From assembly GCA_036806345.1 (NCBI GenBank), contig DAIROT010000014.1, positions 1-43,255 on the forward strand: a DNA stretch of 43,255 nucleotides. Direction: 5' to 3'. Every line of letters begins with the position of its first letter. The stretch's first letter is position 1. Shown here in pieces: positions 1 through 7,429 of this stretch. The notes beneath the pieces are model-generated. The model was not told the origin of the DNA and searched no databases. It saw only the letters and a program-made list of their open reading frames with translations. Position numbers and translations under genes: made by a program. This stretch comes from QHCF01 sp003244275. GTDB taxonomy: Bacteria > Actinomycetota > Acidimicrobiia > Acidimicrobiales > QHCF01.

Positions 1-213
1 GCCCTGGGCCAGCGCCGCCACCGCAATCGGCCCCTGGCCGAGCTCGGCCCCCAGGCTACGGCCATCGTCCGGGTGGCCCTGGACCGAGCCGGAGTGGGAT
101 CGGTGGCTGTTCGTCCGGCCGTCCTGATCCGTCCGGGCACCGAGCCGCTGGTAGTTGGCGGAGACCAGCGACCCCCGCTGGTCGAGGTCCCCGCCTACCG
201 CGGCTTTCCTTGA
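1..213 (+). CDS. C-terminal end of an unidentified protein (5' end outside window)
   Basis: Reading frame 1 is open from the first base to a TGA at 211-213, giving the last 70 residues of a protein. The tail is Arg/Pro-rich with an alternating hydrophobic pattern (IVRVALDRAGVGSVAVRP) and ends PAYRGFP. I do not recognise the family. Its 3' end overlaps the 3' end of the convergent glycerate kinase gene by 19 nt. No start is visible, so length and function cannot be judged here. Confidence 0.5.
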   Translation, partial: ALGQRRHRNRPLAELGPQATAIVRVALDRAGVGSVAVRPAVLIRPGTEPLVVGGDQRPPLVEVPAYRGFP

Positions 214-1268
214 CCGGTCACCAGGAACCACGTCACCGCCGCCTCCACGCAGGCCAGCGGTTCGGCCAGCGCTCGCTGCGTGCCGAATCGCTCCACCAGG
301 GACACCACGGTGGGCCGCTGAGCACCGGACAACCGGGTCTCCCACGCCACCGGGTCGGCAGCCCCGGCAACCACCAGCACCGGGATGCCGGCCGAGGCGG
401 CCATGGCCACCACGCCACCCACCACCTTTCCTTTGAGCGACTGATCGTCCAGGTGGCCCTCGCCGGTGACCACCAGCGCAGCGTTGTGAAGGTGCTCAAC
501 CAGGCCGGCCGCCTCGGCCACCAGCTCGAAGCCTGGCACCAGCCGGGCCCCCAGGACGGCCAGGCCACCGGCCAGACCACCGGCTGCCCCGCTGCCGGGA
601 ATAGCCCGGACGTCGACGCCGTAATCGTCCAGATAGATCTGAGCCAGGCGCTCCAGGCGGCGGTCGAGGAGGGCGACCTGGGCAGGAGTGGCCCCCTTTT
701 GGGGGGCGAAGAGGGTGGCCGCCTCACCGAAGGTGGCATCGACGTCGCAGGCCACCACCAGCTCGATACCGGACAGGCGGCTGCCCCCCGCCAGGGCCCC
801 CACCGCTCCCATGCCCCCATCGGTGGTGGCCGAGCCCCCGACTCCCACCACCACCCGACGGGCTCCGGCCGCCACCGCCGCCGCGATGAGCTGTCCCGTC
901 CCGACGCTGGACGCGGCCATCGGGTCATTGCCGGAGGGCCCACCGACCAGTCCCAGCCCTGACGCCCTAGCCGCCTCGATCACCGCGGTGGTCCCGTCCA
1001 GTCGCCATTCGGCTGTCACCGGGGCACCGAGCGGGCCCTCGACGCTGCACTGCCGGGACCGCCCACCCAGCGCCTCGAGAGTGCCCTCACCGCCGTCGGC
1101 CAGAGCCAGCTCCGTGACCGCCCACCCTGCCGCCTCGGCTGAGCGGGCGATGGCTCCCGCCACCTCGGCGGCGGTGGCCGTGCCCCGGAACTTGTCGGGC
1201 GCAGCCACCAGCCGGGGAGGCAAACCCGCGCCGGGCGCGGCGGCTGCTGGCATAGGTGCCACGATCAC
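195..1268 (-). CDS. glycerate kinase (GlxK/GarK family)
   Basis: This 357-aa protein should phosphorylate D-glycerate with ATP in the cytosol, feeding glyoxylate or serine breakdown products into glycolysis. Family hallmarks are visible: APDKFRGT near the N-terminus (where AxDsFKG is usual), ADGGEGT, the glycine-rich VGVGGSATTDGGMG stretch, ACDVDATF, APQKGA, PGSGAAGGLAGGL and TGEGHLDDQSLKGK. The length fits the type I glycerate kinase family. The ATG at 1268 is used, though an ATG five codons later would also leave the APDKF motif intact. The gene stands alone between an unidentified gene and otsA. The substrate is inferred from the family. Confidence 0.9.
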   Translation of the reverse strand: MIVAPMPAAAAPGAGLPPRLVAAPDKFRGTATAAEVAGAIARSAEAAGWAVTELALADGGEGTLEALGGRSRQCSVEGPLGAPVTAEWRLDGTTAVIEAARASGLGLVGGPSGNDPMAASSVGTGQLIAAAVAAGARRVVVGVGGSATTDGGMGAVGALAGGSRLSGIELVVACDVDATFGEAATLFAPQKGATPAQVALLDRRLERLAQIYLDDYGVDVRAIPGSGAAGGLAGGLAVLGARLVPGFELVAEAAGLVEHLHNAALVVTGEGHLDDQSLKGKVVGGVVAMAASAGIPVLVVAGAADPVAWETRLSGAQRPTVVSLVERFGTQRALAEPLACVEAAVTWFLVTGQGKPR

Positions 1269-1310
1269 AATGGTGCCCCAACGAGATGGAGTGGCTAGCG
1301 TCCGACCCGC

Positions 1311-2714
1311 ATGTCAGTGACCAATGCAGCCATGTCCGAGGTGGTCGTGGTATCCAACCGAGGCCCGCTCAAGTTCTCGCGCCGGGAGGACGGCGAGCTG
1401 GTGGCCCGCCGCGGCGCCGGGGGACTGGTGTCCAGTCTCAGCCCCCTGCTGGTGGGTACCGGTGCCATCTGGATCGCGGCGGCCATGGACGACGACGATC
1501 GGGCCGCTTCCCGGGAGGGCCTGGTGGAGGCAGAGGGCCTGCGCCTGCGCTCGCTGGACATCGACCCGGCCACTTACCGGATGGCCTACGACGTGGTATC
1601 CAATGCCACCTTGTGGTTCGTCTACCACGGGCTTTTTGACCTGACCCGCCGACCCCGCATCGATCGACGGTGGTGGCAGGCCTGGGCTGCCTACCAGACC
1701 GTGAACGAGGCCTTCGCCCAGGCGGTGGCTGACACCGCTCCGCAGGGGGCGACTGTGCTGATCCAGGACTTCCACCTCAGCCTGGTCGGCACTCACCTGG
1801 CTCACACCCGCCCTGATCTGGCGACTGTGCATTTCACCCACACGCCTTTCTGCGATCCGACCGGCTTGCGGGCCCTGCCCGACGCGGTGGCCGAGGAGCT
1901 TCTGTCGGGGCTGGCGGCCCACACGGCCTGCGGGTTCCATGCGCAGCGGTGGGCGGCTGCCTACCGAGATTGCTGCACGGAGGTACTGGGCCGATCGAGC
2001 GCCACGTTCGTGGCTCCCCTGGGCCCTGATCCCGATGACCTGTCCCGGGTGGCGGGATCGGACGCCTGCCAGGACGCCCAGAGCTGGTTGGACGACGTCA
2101 TCGGCGACCGCCGCCTGATCCTGCGGGTGGACCGGGTCGAACCCTCCAAGAACCTCCTGCGTGGCTTCCTGGCCCTCGATGAGCTGCTCGGCCAACGCCC
2201 TGATCTGCGGGAGAAGGTGGTCTTCCTGGCGCTGGTCTATCCCTCCCGAGAGGGCCTGCCCGAGTACCTGGCCTACCGGACGGAGATGGAGACGTTGGCT
2301 GAGAGGGTTAACCGGACGTGGGGCACGCCTGGTTGGGACCCTGTGGTTCTGGCCGTATCCGACAACTACCCCAGGTCGGTGGCCGCCCTGGGCCGCTACG
2401 ACGTATTGCTGGTCAATCCCATCCGAGATGGGCTCAACCTGGTGGCCAAGGAGGGAGCTCTCCTCAACACCACCGACGGGCTGCTGGTTCTCTCCCGGGA
2501 GGCGGGCGCCTGGCCCGAGCTGGCTCAGGGTGCCATCGGTATCAATCCCTTCGACGTGTCCGCAACCGCCGATGCCCTGGCCCGGGCGCTGGACATGGCG
2601 CCTGGTGAGCGCCGGGCCCTCTCGGGCGCGGTACGGGAGGCGGCGGGTCGACGCACTCCGCGGGACTGGCTGAACGATCAGCTGGCGGCGGCCGAGGGGC
2701 ACCAGCCCGGCTGA
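1311..2714 (+). CDS. otsA: alpha,alpha-trehalose-phosphate synthase (GT20)
   Basis: Makes trehalose 6-phosphate from a nucleotide-activated glucose and glucose 6-phosphate, the first step of trehalose synthesis as osmolyte and stress sugar. The 467-aa protein shows GT20 features in order: VVSNRGPL (about residues 13-20), RRGAGGLVSSL, WIAAAMDDDDR, LIQDFHLSLVG (the usual DYHL region), FTHTPFCDP, GFHAQRW, the donor-site block LRVDRVEPSKN and NPIRDGLNLVAKEG near the C-terminus. The ATG at 1311 is chosen; a Met at 1332 lies closer to the conserved start. The partner phosphatase otsB lies just downstream in convergent orientation, which supports the OtsA/OtsB pathway. Confidence 0.93.
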   Translation: MSVTNAAMSEVVVVSNRGPLKFSRREDGELVARRGAGGLVSSLSPLLVGTGAIWIAAAMDDDDRAASREGLVEAEGLRLRSLDIDPATYRMAYDVVSNATLWFVYHGLFDLTRRPRIDRRWWQAWAAYQTVNEAFAQAVADTAPQGATVLIQDFHLSLVGTHLAHTRPDLATVHFTHTPFCDPTGLRALPDAVAEELLSGLAAHTACGFHAQRWAAAYRDCCTEVLGRSSATFVAPLGPDPDDLSRVAGSDACQDAQSWLDDVIGDRRLILRVDRVEPSKNLLRGFLALDELLGQRPDLREKVVFLALVYPSREGLPEYLAYRTEMETLAERVNRTWGTPGWDPVVLAVSDNYPRSVAALGRYDVLLVNPIRDGLNLVAKEGALLNTTDGLLVLSREAGAWPELAQGAIGINPFDVSATADALARALDMAPGERRALSGAVREAAGRRTPRDWLNDQLAAAEGHQPG

Positions 2715-2735
2715 GGGCCTTGGCGGGGACCGGGC

Positions 2736-2819
2736 CGGGGCCGAGTCGCCCCGAGCGGGGCCGGTAGCTCTCGTTCTGTTACCGCTGACGCGCAAATAGC
2801 TCACGTGGTGGTAACAGAA
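2736..2819. terminator. convergent otsA/otsB intergenic hairpins (putative bidirectional terminator)
   Basis: The gap between the convergent genes holds two inverted repeats. The first is CGGGGC (2736-2741) against GCCCCG (2748-2753), a 6-bp GC stem with a 6-nt loop. The second is a perfect 10-bp pair, TTCTGTTACC (2774-2783) and GGTAACAGAA (2810-2819), separated by 26 nt. Neither is followed by a long T run. Factor-independent termination in high-GC actinobacteria often lacks one, so a terminator role is plausible but unproven. Confidence 0.35.
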
Positions 2820-2846
2820 AGCCGGCATGGCCGGTGCGCCCGACCG

Positions 2847-3668
2847 CTACTGCTCCGCCAGCAGGGCCAGGGACGCCAACATCGCCAGTGCGCCCTCCGG
2901 GCCCTCGACCACCAGGTCGGCGGATGCCAGCAGCTCGGGCGGGACCTCGGCGCTGTCCACCGCCACCTTGACTGCGAAGAATCCACTGCTGGCCGCCAGC
3001 CGGTCAAGTGCCGCGAAGGCGGGCAGGTCGCCGCGGTCGTCACCCACGAAGCAGGCGGCCACCAGGCCTCTGCACAGGCTGGTCACAGCCGTACCTTTGT
3101 CGGCCTCGACAGGTGGTCGGAGCTCCACGCTGCGACGACCGGCGTGACGGACCAGGTTCCAGTCCTTGGCCAGGCGACGAGCCACGAGCTGGGCCGATCG
3201 CTCCTGGTCCGGCACCGTTCGCCAGTGGATGGTCAGCGACAGCCCCTTGGGCTCGACCACCACTCCCGGGCCAACCTCGTCGCCGGCCTGGTGACCAGCC
3301 TGGCCGACCGCCGACCGCCACCGTTCGGCATCGGCCCTGGTGTGGACCACGCCGTCGGCCCCCGCCCATTCGAGCCCGTAGAGGCCAAAGACGGCAACCC
3401 GCTTCTCCTCGTCCGCGTCCTCCAGGCTCGGATTGCCCAGGCCCAGACGATCGGTCAGAAACGTCACTGGACGACCAGATACCACGGCTACCCGGCGGTA
3501 GCGACGGGCCAATTGGGCCAGGACGCCTGGGACCCCCTCCAGTGCCCGCGCCTCGCCAGGGTCCTCGATGATGGCGGACAGAGTCCCATCGAAGTCGGTG
3601 ATGATGCCTGCCCGGTCGGCCATACCGGCCAAGTCAGCCAGGGCGGGTGCCAACCGGCTCGGTTCCAC
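2847..3668 (-). CDS. otsB: trehalose-6-phosphate phosphatase (HAD superfamily)
   Basis: Removes phosphate from trehalose 6-phosphate, completing the OtsA/OtsB route. The 273-aa protein has the HAD nucleophile motif DFDGTL (about residue 25), the VVSGRP motif II region, a lysine-bearing cap segment and the acidic motif VGDDRGDLPAF near the C-terminus, all expected of OtsB. The GTG start at 3668 lies 2 nt after the stop of the LytR_C gene, so it is probably the last gene of the leftward DUF3263-LytR_C-otsB operon. It faces otsA tail to tail. Confidence 0.92.
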   Translation of the reverse strand: MEPSRLAPALADLAGMADRAGIITDFDGTLSAIIEDPGEARALEGVPGVLAQLARRYRRVAVVSGRPVTFLTDRLGLGNPSLEDADEEKRVAVFGLYGLEWAGADGVVHTRADAERWRSAVGQAGHQAGDEVGPGVVVEPKGLSLTIHWRTVPDQERSAQLVARRLAKDWNLVRHAGRRSVELRPPVEADKGTAVTSLCRGLVAACFVGDDRGDLPAFAALDRLAASSGFFAVKVAVDSAEVPPELLASADLVVEGPEGALAMLASLALLAEQ

Positions 3669-3670
3669 CG

Positions 3671-4264
3671 TCAGGTGGTCGAGGTGCTCGACTTGGAAGC
3701 CGAGCCGGAGGCCAGCTCGGGACCGATGACAACTACCACGTCGGCTCCCCTGGTGTCGCTCACCGGCGATGGCGAGGGCAGACTCAAGACCGAATTGGGG
3801 GAGAGGCCCAACCGGGTCGCCACCAGCCCGGCCGCCTCGGCATAGCCGGCGACGTAATAGACCTGAGAGCTGGGTGCCTTTGACGAGGCATTGGTGGTGG
3901 CCAGGACGTCATATCCGGCAGTGCGCAAGGTGCTGCCCACCCGGCTGGCGGCCCCGTTCACCGAGGTGGCATTGGCTACGACCGTCTTGACCTTGGAGGG
4001 GGGAACCGATGCCGGCGTCGTCGTGCCGGGAGGGGGCGTAGTTGGTGTCAATGTGGAACCGGAACCGGTAGCGCCTGGCCCAGTCGAGCTGGTGGGGGCG
4101 GCAGGGCTGGATGAGGCGGCGGGCGAGACCCCGGGCGCCGGCGAGTAAGCGAGCAGGATCGCCCCCAGGGCGACGGCCACCACCAGAAGGGGGATGGCCC
4201 GACCGATGACCACGGCCGCCGAGCGACCAGGTGGGTCGTCGCCGGCACCGCCGCGACTGCTCAC
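3671..4264 (-). CDS. LytR C-terminal-domain membrane protein
   Basis: A 197-aa protein with a short N-terminal cytoplasmic segment, one membrane helix (about residues 15-40, IPLLVVAVALGAILLAY), a long Ser/Thr/Pro linker typical of a surface-exposed tether, and a C-terminal LytR_C-type domain (KTVVANATSVNGAASRVG ... GYDVLATTNAS ... VYYVAGYAEAAGLVATRLG ... ADVVVVIG). In actinobacteria this domain occurs in cell-envelope proteins next to DUF3263 genes; its biochemical role is not well defined. The GTG start overlaps the DUF3263 stop as GTGA, which suggests translational coupling. Confidence 0.82.
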   Translation of the reverse strand: MSSRGGAGDDPPGRSAAVVIGRAIPLLVVAVALGAILLAYSPAPGVSPAASSSPAAPTSSTGPGATGSGSTLTPTTPPPGTTTPASVPPSKVKTVVANATSVNGAASRVGSTLRTAGYDVLATTNASSKAPSSQVYYVAGYAEAAGLVATRLGLSPNSVLSLPSPSPVSDTRGADVVVVIGPELASGSASKSSTSTT

Positions 4265-4521
4265 CGCGACCGGTGCGCTTCTGTGGCTCGGCCCTCGTAG
4301 CGGGCTCGGCGCCGACGATCTCGCAGGCGACGCAGGCGACGGACCACCATGGGATCGTACGCATCTGCCTCGTGTGTGGCCAGCAGACCGCTCAATAGCT
4401 GGTAGTAGCGGCCCGGGGAGATGGCGAACTGCTGGCGGATGGCCGATCCCTTGGGGCCCGGCCCCGACCGCCAGGCCCTCTCGAAGTCGAGGATGGCCCG
4501 GTCCCGCTCACTGAGTGCCAT
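4261..4521 (-). CDS. DUF3263 family protein
   Basis: An 86-aa basic protein beginning MALSERDRAILDFERAW. That opening, the helical block that follows and the Arg-rich end fit DUF3263, a small actinobacterial family usually encoded directly upstream of a LytR_C-domain gene, exactly as here. The open frame continues upstream to 4617, but the family begins at the Met of 4519-4521, so I use that start. The stop overlaps the next gene as GTGA. Function unknown; the helical, arginine-rich make-up would suit nucleic-acid binding, but that is inference. Confidence 0.8.
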   Translation of the reverse strand: MALSERDRAILDFERAWRSGPGPKGSAIRQQFAISPGRYYQLLSGLLATHEADAYDPMVVRRLRRLRDRRRRARYEGRATEAHRSR

Positions 4522-4618
4522 CCGTGGCAGCCTGCCAACCCATGGGCCGCAAAGCAAGGACCGTTCCCCCATCGCAGCCGCATCCGGCGCAATCGCACCG
4601 TTAGGCTGGCCCCTCAAT

Positions 4619-4691
4619 GCCGGTGTGGCGCAGCTGGTAGCGCAGGCGACTTGTAATCGTCAGGTCGTGGGTTCGAGTCCCACCGCCGGCC
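4619..4691 (+). tRNA. tRNA-Thr (anticodon UGU)
   Basis: A complete cloverleaf can be folded by eye. The acceptor stem is GCCGGTG (4619-4625) with CGCCGGC (4684-4690). The D arm spans about 4628-4643. The anticodon stem is GGCGA/TCGTC (4645-4649, 4657-4661), with loop CTTGTAA and anticodon TGT at 4652-4654. The variable loop is AGGTC and the T arm is GTGGG-TTCGAGT-CCCAC (4667-4683). CCA is encoded at 4692-4694. The integrase gene follows directly, so the 3' half of this tRNA is the probable chromosomal attachment site. Confidence 0.96.
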
Positions 4692-4694
4692 CCA
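4667..4694. other. putative attachment site (3' end of tRNA-Thr)
   Basis: Tyrosine integrases of this class commonly recombine in the T arm and 3' end of a tRNA gene, leaving the tRNA intact. The integrase starts 96 bp downstream of the tRNA and everything beyond is element-like. I found no second copy of this 3' end elsewhere in the window, so the far attachment site should lie beyond 43255. This rests on position and family behaviour only. Confidence 0.4.
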
Positions 4695-4749
4695 TAAAAG
4701 CCCAGGTCAGGGCCTTCATTCCTCCGTTGTATCTTCTCGGGAGTAGGGT

Positions 4750-4772
4750 TGTCCCAACAAGTGTCCCAACAA
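4750..4772 (+). promoter_or_regulatory. 12-bp tandem operator-like repeat upstream of the integrase
   Basis: TGTCCCAACAA occurs twice, at 4750-4760 and 4762-4772, with an exact 12-bp period. The second copy ends only 14 bp before the integrase ATG and directly precedes its ribosome binding site. The boxes resemble the TGTCCCGA boxes of the three large arrays further right, which have the same period. So close to the start codon, a bound protein would be expected to block transcription or translation initiation; that is inference. Confidence 0.6.
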
Positions 4773-4786
4773 TTGCGGAGGCGACG

Positions 4787-6101
4787 ATGGCAGGCAGTAT
4801 TCGGCAGCGGGTCGAGAGGGGACCGAATGTCTGGGAGCTGAGGGTCTTCTTGGGCCGGGACGCCAGCGCCAAGGTCCGCCATCGCAGCGTGACATTCCGC
4901 GGGTCGAAGAGGGCGGCTGAGCGAGAGCTGGCTCGCCTAATGGCGGAGCAGGAGCGGGAGCCGACTCGTGCTCTCAGCGAGGAAGAGTCGAGATGGGGCC
5001 CGCAGACCACGGTCAACGAGGCTGTTGAAGGGTGGCGCGAGAACGGCTGGCAGGACCTCTCGCCCAACACGGTCCGGGGCTACGACGGCGTCTGGCGCCG
5101 TCACATTCGCGACTCGATCGGCCGCCGTCGGATCGTGAGCCTGAGCCCGTACGACGTGGAGCGGTTCTTCCGCGAGCTCAAGGACAAGGGGGCCGGACCG
5201 ACCACGGTCCGACTCAGCCGGGCATTGCTGCACCGGTCCTGCCGTCTCGCCCGCAAGTGGAGCGGCAATCAGCTGCCCAACCCGATCACCGACACCGAGC
5301 TACCGGAATGGTCTCTCGCCGAGATGGGTNNNNNNNNNNACCGAGCTGCCGACCTGGGCACCCGACGAGCGGCCGCGAGCAGTGCGAGCCCCGTCGTCAT
5401 CCGAGGTAGTTGCCATTCTGGAGATGGCCCGCTTCACTGAGCAGCGGGTGGCGGTGCTCATCCGGCTGGTGGCCGCCACTGGCATGCGCCGGGGCGAGGC
5501 CTGCGCCCTGCGATGGTCGGATATTGACAACGACGCGGGGACGGTGGTCATCGACGAGGGGGTGATTGGCACGCCTGGTGGTGGTGCCGTCGCCCGAGCG
5601 CCCAAGACCCAGGCCAGCAGGCGAACCGTGGCGGTGGGCCCTGCCACCCTGACTCAGCTGGCATCGCTTCACGAGGAACAGGACAAGTTGGCCCAGCGCT
5701 GCGACGTACCGTTACCCGAGGGCTCCTTCGTGTTCTCCTTCGAGCCCGGCGGCAGTGCTCCACCACACCCGGACACCATGAGCCACGCCTTCGCCGAGGT
5801 ACGCGACGCTGCCGGAGTCGCGTGTGATGTTCACCTGCACTCGCTCCGCCATTTTCAGTCGACCGAGCTTGACCGCGTGATTAGCGAGGCGCAAAAGCAA
5901 GCCCGGCTCGGGTGGGCCACAGTCCACATGGCCCGCCATTACACCGGCGCGGTCGCCGCCGAGGACCGCCGGGCGGCCGAGCACATCGAAGGGGTCCTTT
6001 TTGGCGAAGCAGCCTCACCGGCTACTACCTCTCCACGATCTCGCCGTCGATCAGGCGCTCGACAGCCCGACGCGGCACCCGCCACCGCCCGGCCAGCTTG
6101 A
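4787..6101 (+). CDS. tyrosine recombinase (ICE integrase), interrupted by an assembly gap
   Basis: Site-specific recombinase expected to insert and, with the excisionase, excise the element at tRNA-Thr. The ATG at 4787 follows a GGAGG box. The 181 codons before the gap hold the N-terminal arm-binding region and a SAM-like core-binding domain (TVNEAVEGWRENGWQDLSPN onward). After the gap, in another frame, come 253 residues of catalytic domain: GMRRGEACALRW (catalytic Arg), HLHSLRH (His-x-x-Arg) and the tyrosine in MARHYTG. All key residues are therefore present. The frames differ only across the Ns at 5330-5339, so no true frameshift can be inferred. The two sides may come from different alleles (see findings). 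Confidence 0.88.
5330..5339. other. assembly gap (10 Ns)
   Basis: Ten ambiguous bases lie inside the integrase gene. Ten is a typical placeholder length, so the real distance is unknown. The peptide TELPxW is encoded on both sides (5294-5311 and 5340-5357), which suggests the two contig ends are homologous rather than neighbouring. Confidence 0.95.
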
Positions 6102-6231
6102 ATACCGGCACTGGTAGGTCGCCCTTCTCGATGGCCCGGTACAGCGACGAGCGGCTCTGGCCGAGGAGAACCGCCACCTCCCCGACGCTCAGGAGCGGTT
6201 TGCGCGCCAGGCTGGCGTCACGGGTTGCCAT
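6025..6231 (-). CDS. excisionase-like helix-turn-helix protein (Xis)
   Basis: A 68-aa protein with a MerR/excisionase-type winged helix: LLSVGEVAVLLGQSRSSLYR, then a wing ending VFKLAGRWRVPRRAVERLID. Proteins of this size next to an integrase usually act as recombination directionality factors that favour excision. The ATG at 6229-6231 is chosen because the fold begins right after it. The gene converges with integrase and overlaps its last codons by 77 nt, and its start lies inside the end of the upstream 83-aa ORF. It is probably expressed from array A at about 6530-6616. Confidence 0.82.
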   Translation of the reverse strand: MATRDASLARKPLLSVGEVAVLLGQSRSSLYRAIEKGDLPVPVFKLAGRWRVPRRAVERLIDGEIVER

Positions 6232-6469
6232 GCTGATTGCCGTCCTTCCAGCTGCCGTCGGATATCCCTCGGTTGGGAACCTTGAGGTGGCTCGGGCACC
6301 GCGGGAGCGACTCCTGGCTGGGGAGGCAACCCAGGGATGTCTGGGACCCGAACAGGCCGAAGCGGAGATGGCCATCGGCGGTGACCGGCGGCAGGCAGCG
6401 GCAGGCGTGCCCCGCACAGCTCAGGTAGTCGGCGACGTGCTCGGCACCGGTCTCGTGGTCGCTCAGCAA
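6218..6469 (-). CDS. 83-aa hypothetical protein, first gene of the excisionase operon
   Basis: A TTG at 6467-6469 follows a very strong AGGAGGAGGAG ribosome binding site at the end of the shared leader A. The product starts MLSDHETGAEHVADYLSC and contains three cysteines in its first half (C18, C23, C25) and a fourth near residue 47. A small zinc-binding or disulfide protein is possible, but I recognise no family. Its end overlaps the excisionase start by 14 nt, so the two are likely translated together. Its start sits at the same place in the control cassette as the first genes of the other two arrays, which supports it being a real gene. Confidence 0.55.
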   Translation of the reverse strand: MLSDHETGAEHVADYLSCAGHACRCLPPVTADGHLRFGLFGSQTSLGCLPSQESLPRCPSHLKVPNRGISDGSWKDGNQHGNP

Positions 6470-6527
6470 GGCAAGCTCCTCCTCCTACGGGCCGCCGGCC
6501 TGGTGCCGAACGGCATCGCGTGGTTAG
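6470..6527 (-). promoter_or_regulatory. shared structured 5' leader, copy A
   Basis: Read leftward, this leader is a diverged copy of leaders B and C. It keeps the hairpin GCCG-TT-CGGC, the GGCCGGCGGCC hairpin and the outer CGTAG arm, followed by AGGAG. Compared with B and C, the left outer arm reads CCACG instead of CTACG, which costs one base pair. It lies between array A and the TTG start at 6469 and is probably the transcribed 5' untranslated region of the excisionase operon. Confidence 0.6.
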
Positions 6528-6616
6528 AGCATGCGCCTTCGATGTCCCGAAAACTGTCCCGAAACGTGTCCCGACAGTAGATCCATGTCCCGATCGGGAC
6601 ATGGATGTTGTCCCGA
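6528..6616 (-). promoter_or_regulatory. control array A (excisionase operon)
   Basis: TGTCCCGA occurs at 6543, 6555 and 6567 (exact 12-bp steps), again at 6586 as the left half of a perfect 26-bp palindrome (6581-6606, half-site ATCCATGTCCCGA), and once more at 6609. On the minus strand, the box nearest the gene is followed by a 9-bp spacer and CATGCT (6533-6528), a possible -10 element. The same boxes, period and spacer recur in arrays B and C, which is strong evidence for a shared regulator. Confidence 0.8.
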
Positions 6617-6770
6617 ACCACTGCTGAATCGGCCGGGTAAGGCACGGAGGAGAGAGTAGAACTCAGGTTTTGCCATCTCGGCCGACAAACTCTTCCGACT
6701 CGCCGCCGGCCTACTCAGGCCCAGCGCCGGCCAGCACGCTGCCTACGTCCAGCTCGCAATACTCTCCTCG

Positions 6771-7415
6771 ATGACGCGTTTGACCGCTTCGCGATGGGGT
6801 GACGGCTTCACAATCCCTGCTGCTGTTCGCGCCATGGTCTTCGCCGTGGGTGAAACCCTCGTGGACGAGACGCGGTCGTGGTCGGCTTTGGCGGATGAGG
6901 CTGGCGTGACCCGTCTGGCGCTGTTCGCCGCACTGGGGGCGCTCATCGAGCGCGGTGAGGACCATCGAGGCGTATGGGACCTGCTCAGCGTCGAGCGGCC
7001 GGCGAGCAGCGACGAGATTGCGGAGGCCGCCTTCCACCCTGATGCGCTCCCCTGCCTCCAGGCCGTGCGTGCCGCTGGGTACACCGTGGGCCTGGCAGGG
7101 AACCAGCCGGCGGCGGCCGAGACCGCCCTGGGCCGGCTCGGCCTGCCGGTCCACTTCATCGCATCCTCCGCGAGATGGGGAGTCGAGATGTTCCGATGGC
7201 CGTCACCACAGTCCCTCATACCTCAAAGTCGCGAGGCCCGACAGCAGGTGGGCTCGTCTGCCTCCTCGCTGGCGTCCTGTTCGGGCTGCTGTCGGTTACT
7301 CGAACAGCCGTGCGACGTGCGCCTTATGGGTCCTCGCCGCCTTGAGCGTCACGTTCGTATCGGGCCTTCTCCTGCGCCCGAAACGGTCGAGGAGCTACAG
7401 CGAGGGTACTCCTGA
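6771..7415 (+). pseudogene. broken HAD-like hydrolase
   Basis: Residues about 20-140 resemble a HAD phosphatase: VFAVGETLVDETR, an alpha-helical cap, and AVRAAGYTVGLAGNQPAAAETALGRLGLPVHF with the sub-domain SSARWGVE. Two things mark it as dead. The nucleophile aspartate of the expected VFDVGETL is replaced by alanine, and after SSARWGVE (about 7186), where a lysine-bearing motif should follow, the frame runs into unrelated sequence. The frame is also open upstream to a TAG near 6654 without a good start codon. It sits in a patch of decayed genes between the excisionase and replication operons and has no clear role. Confidence 0.5.
7196..7345 (+). pseudogene. fragment of a small membrane protein
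   Basis: A 49-codon frame from the ATG at 7196 gives one hydrophobic helix (GGLVCLLAGVLFGLLSV). A second hydrophobic helix (ALWVLAALSVTFVSGLLL) follows in another frame at about 7315-7370, as if a two-helix membrane protein had been frameshifted. I see no ribosome binding site of note and no family match. It is best read as debris in the passenger patch. Confidence 0.25.
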
Positions 7416-7429
7416 CCGTCAGTAAGGGA

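Noticed and set aside
1314..2828. Long open frame opposite otsA (504 codons, minus strand)
   Set aside because: It lies wholly against a clear GT20 gene, has no recognisable domain and has the composition of a high-GC antisense shadow. The same applies to the frames opposite tadA (12852-13964) and the methylase-helicase (32478-33821, 37094-37957).
4421..4786. Integrase reading frame extended upstream through the tRNA gene
   Set aside because: The extension would translate the tRNA; ATG 4787 has a GGAGG box and matches the expected N-terminus.
6543..6616. Short regularly spaced repeats as a possible CRISPR array
   Set aside because: The repeat unit is 8-12 bp with no unique spacers and no cas genes nearby; the layout fits operator boxes.
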